Source of the DNA: Erodium maritimum
Lineage: Eukaryota > Streptophyta > Magnoliopsida > Geraniales > Geraniaceae
Direction of reading: 5' to 3'
Assembly (NCBI GenBank): GCA_963921825.1
Contig: OY997592.1
Span: 58,796,336 to 58,860,335 of the forward strand
Length of the DNA: 64,000 nucleotides
A program made the position numbers and the translations under genes. Under the pieces are notes generated by a model. That model was not told the DNA's origin, did not search any database, and worked only from the letters and a program-made list of their open reading frames with translations. This document shows positions 62,894-64,000 of this stretch, in pieces. Position 1 is the stretch's first letter; each line of letters begins with the position of its first letter.

Positions 62894-63976
62894 TTATACA
62901 ACTACATCACGTCTCTTTTTGGGATTTGCTGGCTCGGGATTTCCTTTTCTCATCATTGCCACAAATTCTTCATAGTTGATTCGTCCATCCTGACAGGAAA
63001 AATGAAACTCGTATTATCATCACACATCGTGCCTCAGAAAAAGGAATGTTGCAAGCAATGGACTGTCCTTGGGCTCGGGAACTAGATTTTATTATACTTA
63101 CATTGTCGGCGTCGACTTCAGAGAGAATTTCTTTTATGTCCCTTCCATCTTGTATGTTGAACTCATGAAGAGCCTGTTCCAACTCTTCTGTCGTAATAAA
63201 CCTACATATACAAGACAAAACCACTATACTTAATTGACACTAGAAGACTTTATACGACTAATATTTATATTATTGAGTCAATTGTTACTATTGACATTAT
63301 CATTATACTTTTATAACAAATCATAAGCAAATTATATTTAACTACACTTAAATATTTTTTATTTTCATTTAACTACATCTAAGTACTAATTCCGTTTGGG
63401 AAATATCAAAATTTTCACTTTACTATAAAAAATTATAGTAGTGATGCAAAAATCGGGTATTATGCAAGACAATTTTTGGAATGTTAGAGTACTGCCCAGT
63501 CAAATTTATAGTTAGGTGAAAGTAGGTGAAAAACAGATGATTAGATATAATTTGATGTAATAAACCCAAAAATCATACCCGCTATTATCTTTATCGAAAT
63601 ATTGGAAGGCTGTGTAAAGATGTTCCTCTCTGTCCATCCTATTCATGTGAATTGTTGCTGCAATGAACTCATCATAGTCTATGGTACCGTTTCCATCCGC
63701 ATCAGCCTAAATAAAGAGAAGAAAATAGAATTATAACCTCACTGATTTCAGAACTTGTAATTTAGAAAAGTAGAACATTTATTTTAGAACGGAAGGAACT
63801 AGACTTACTGCTTCGAGTAATTGTCTAACTTCACCTTCGGTCAACTTGGAACCATGTTCGGTGAGACCTTTCTTAAGCTCCTCGAGTGTTATGGTGCCAC
63901 TGTTGTCTCTATCCATTCCCTTGAACATCTGTTTCAGTCCCATGATCTCCTCCTCCGACAAACATCCTGCGATAAC
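62894..63976 (-). CDS. Calcium-dependent protein kinase, C-terminal EF-hand exons (partial)
   Basis: Four exons read from the right: 63976-63809, 63706-63579, 63201-63102 and 62989-62894, all with GT-AG junctions in matching phases. The first begins [15 protein letters not shown], the start of the calmodulin-like domain after the autoinhibitory junction of CDPKs. Four EF-hands follow: [39 protein letters not shown] and [13 protein letters not shown], all keeping the acidic residues at loop positions 1, 3 and 12. The end [20 protein letters not shown] recalls the CPK17/CPK34 type, but that is from memory. The kinase domain lies beyond 64000. The protein would couple Ca2+ signals to Ser/Thr phosphorylation. 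No break is seen in the visible part. Confidence 0.92.
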
Positions 63977-64000
63977 CTACACATCACAAGTATTTAAAAA

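Noticed and set aside
1..64000. tRNA, rRNA or other structured RNA genes
   Set aside because: I looked for B-box-like GGTTCRANNCY with a matching upstream A box and found no convincing pair. The tRNA-like words found are the copia primer-binding sites.

Overview
This window is a piece of a flowering-plant nuclear genome, probably a eudicot. The host genes contain spliceosomal GT-AG introns, and most of the rest is plant-type LTR retrotransposons, LINEs and MITEs. I could not name the species. By eye I identify three host genes: a RING-finger protein (plus strand, 46768-49272), a secreted-type non-specific phospholipase C of the NPC2/NPC6 group (minus strand, 50343-54309) and the 3' end of a calcium-dependent protein kinase (minus strand, 62894-63976, running off the right edge). 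A fourth, short unknown ORF at 38304-38618 has a plausible promoter.

Layout. 327-6265: degenerate Ty1/copia element Copia-1 (TSD TTTTA). 6452-9809: a 3.4-kb solo LTR of family A (TSD ATACT). 10899-18458: Copia-2 on the minus strand (TSD AGAAG), with gag still open, pol broken, and a 1.2-kb foldback DNA element inserted in its reverse transcriptase. 18719-20758 and 21077-22992: two copies of a non-coding retroposon family, here called R, with long TSDs. A third copy lies at 60971-62284. 23374-25527 and 55214-57355: two equal-sized minus-strand LINE derivatives that carry ORF1 only. 25696-27183: a PIF/Harbinger element (TSD TTA) carrying a damaged ORF1. 28350-34491: a second family-A solo LTR (TSD ATCCC), split by a family-B solo LTR at 30203-33130 (TSD AGGGA). 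34569-37905: a LINE that has lost its reverse transcriptase. 39520-42439: a second family-B solo LTR, inverted (TSD TCGCA). 42510-44309: 5' part of a third copia element. 44419-45248: a foldback MITE (TSD TAAAACTAA). 45730-46245: a CACTA TNP2 transposase fragment. 57373-57945: a hAT-type MITE (TSD CTTCAATC). 58528-58722: an array of inverted repeats resembling CACTA subterminal DNA.

Gene context. The RING gene and the NPC gene are convergent and about 1.07 kb apart. The CDPK is about 8.6 kb beyond the NPC start, across a block of insertions. One old foldback MITE lies in intron 3 of the RING gene. Nothing suggests that the host genes act together.

Most notable non-gene signals: (1) all three copia elements carry, directly after the LTR, a 14-nt putative primer-binding site that complements the anticodon arm of tRNA-Ile rather than a tRNA 3' end; (2) the leaders of Copia-1 and Copia-2 hold arrays of short hairpins whose stems covary around a UUCG-type loop; (3) the four giant solo LTRs share conserved blocks but carry family-specific arrays of palindromic units at the same relative place; (4) the two ORF1-only LINEs look like a defined half-LINE family; (5) retroposon family R has a 3' hairpin with compensatory changes. 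All comparisons were made by eye; no database search was possible.
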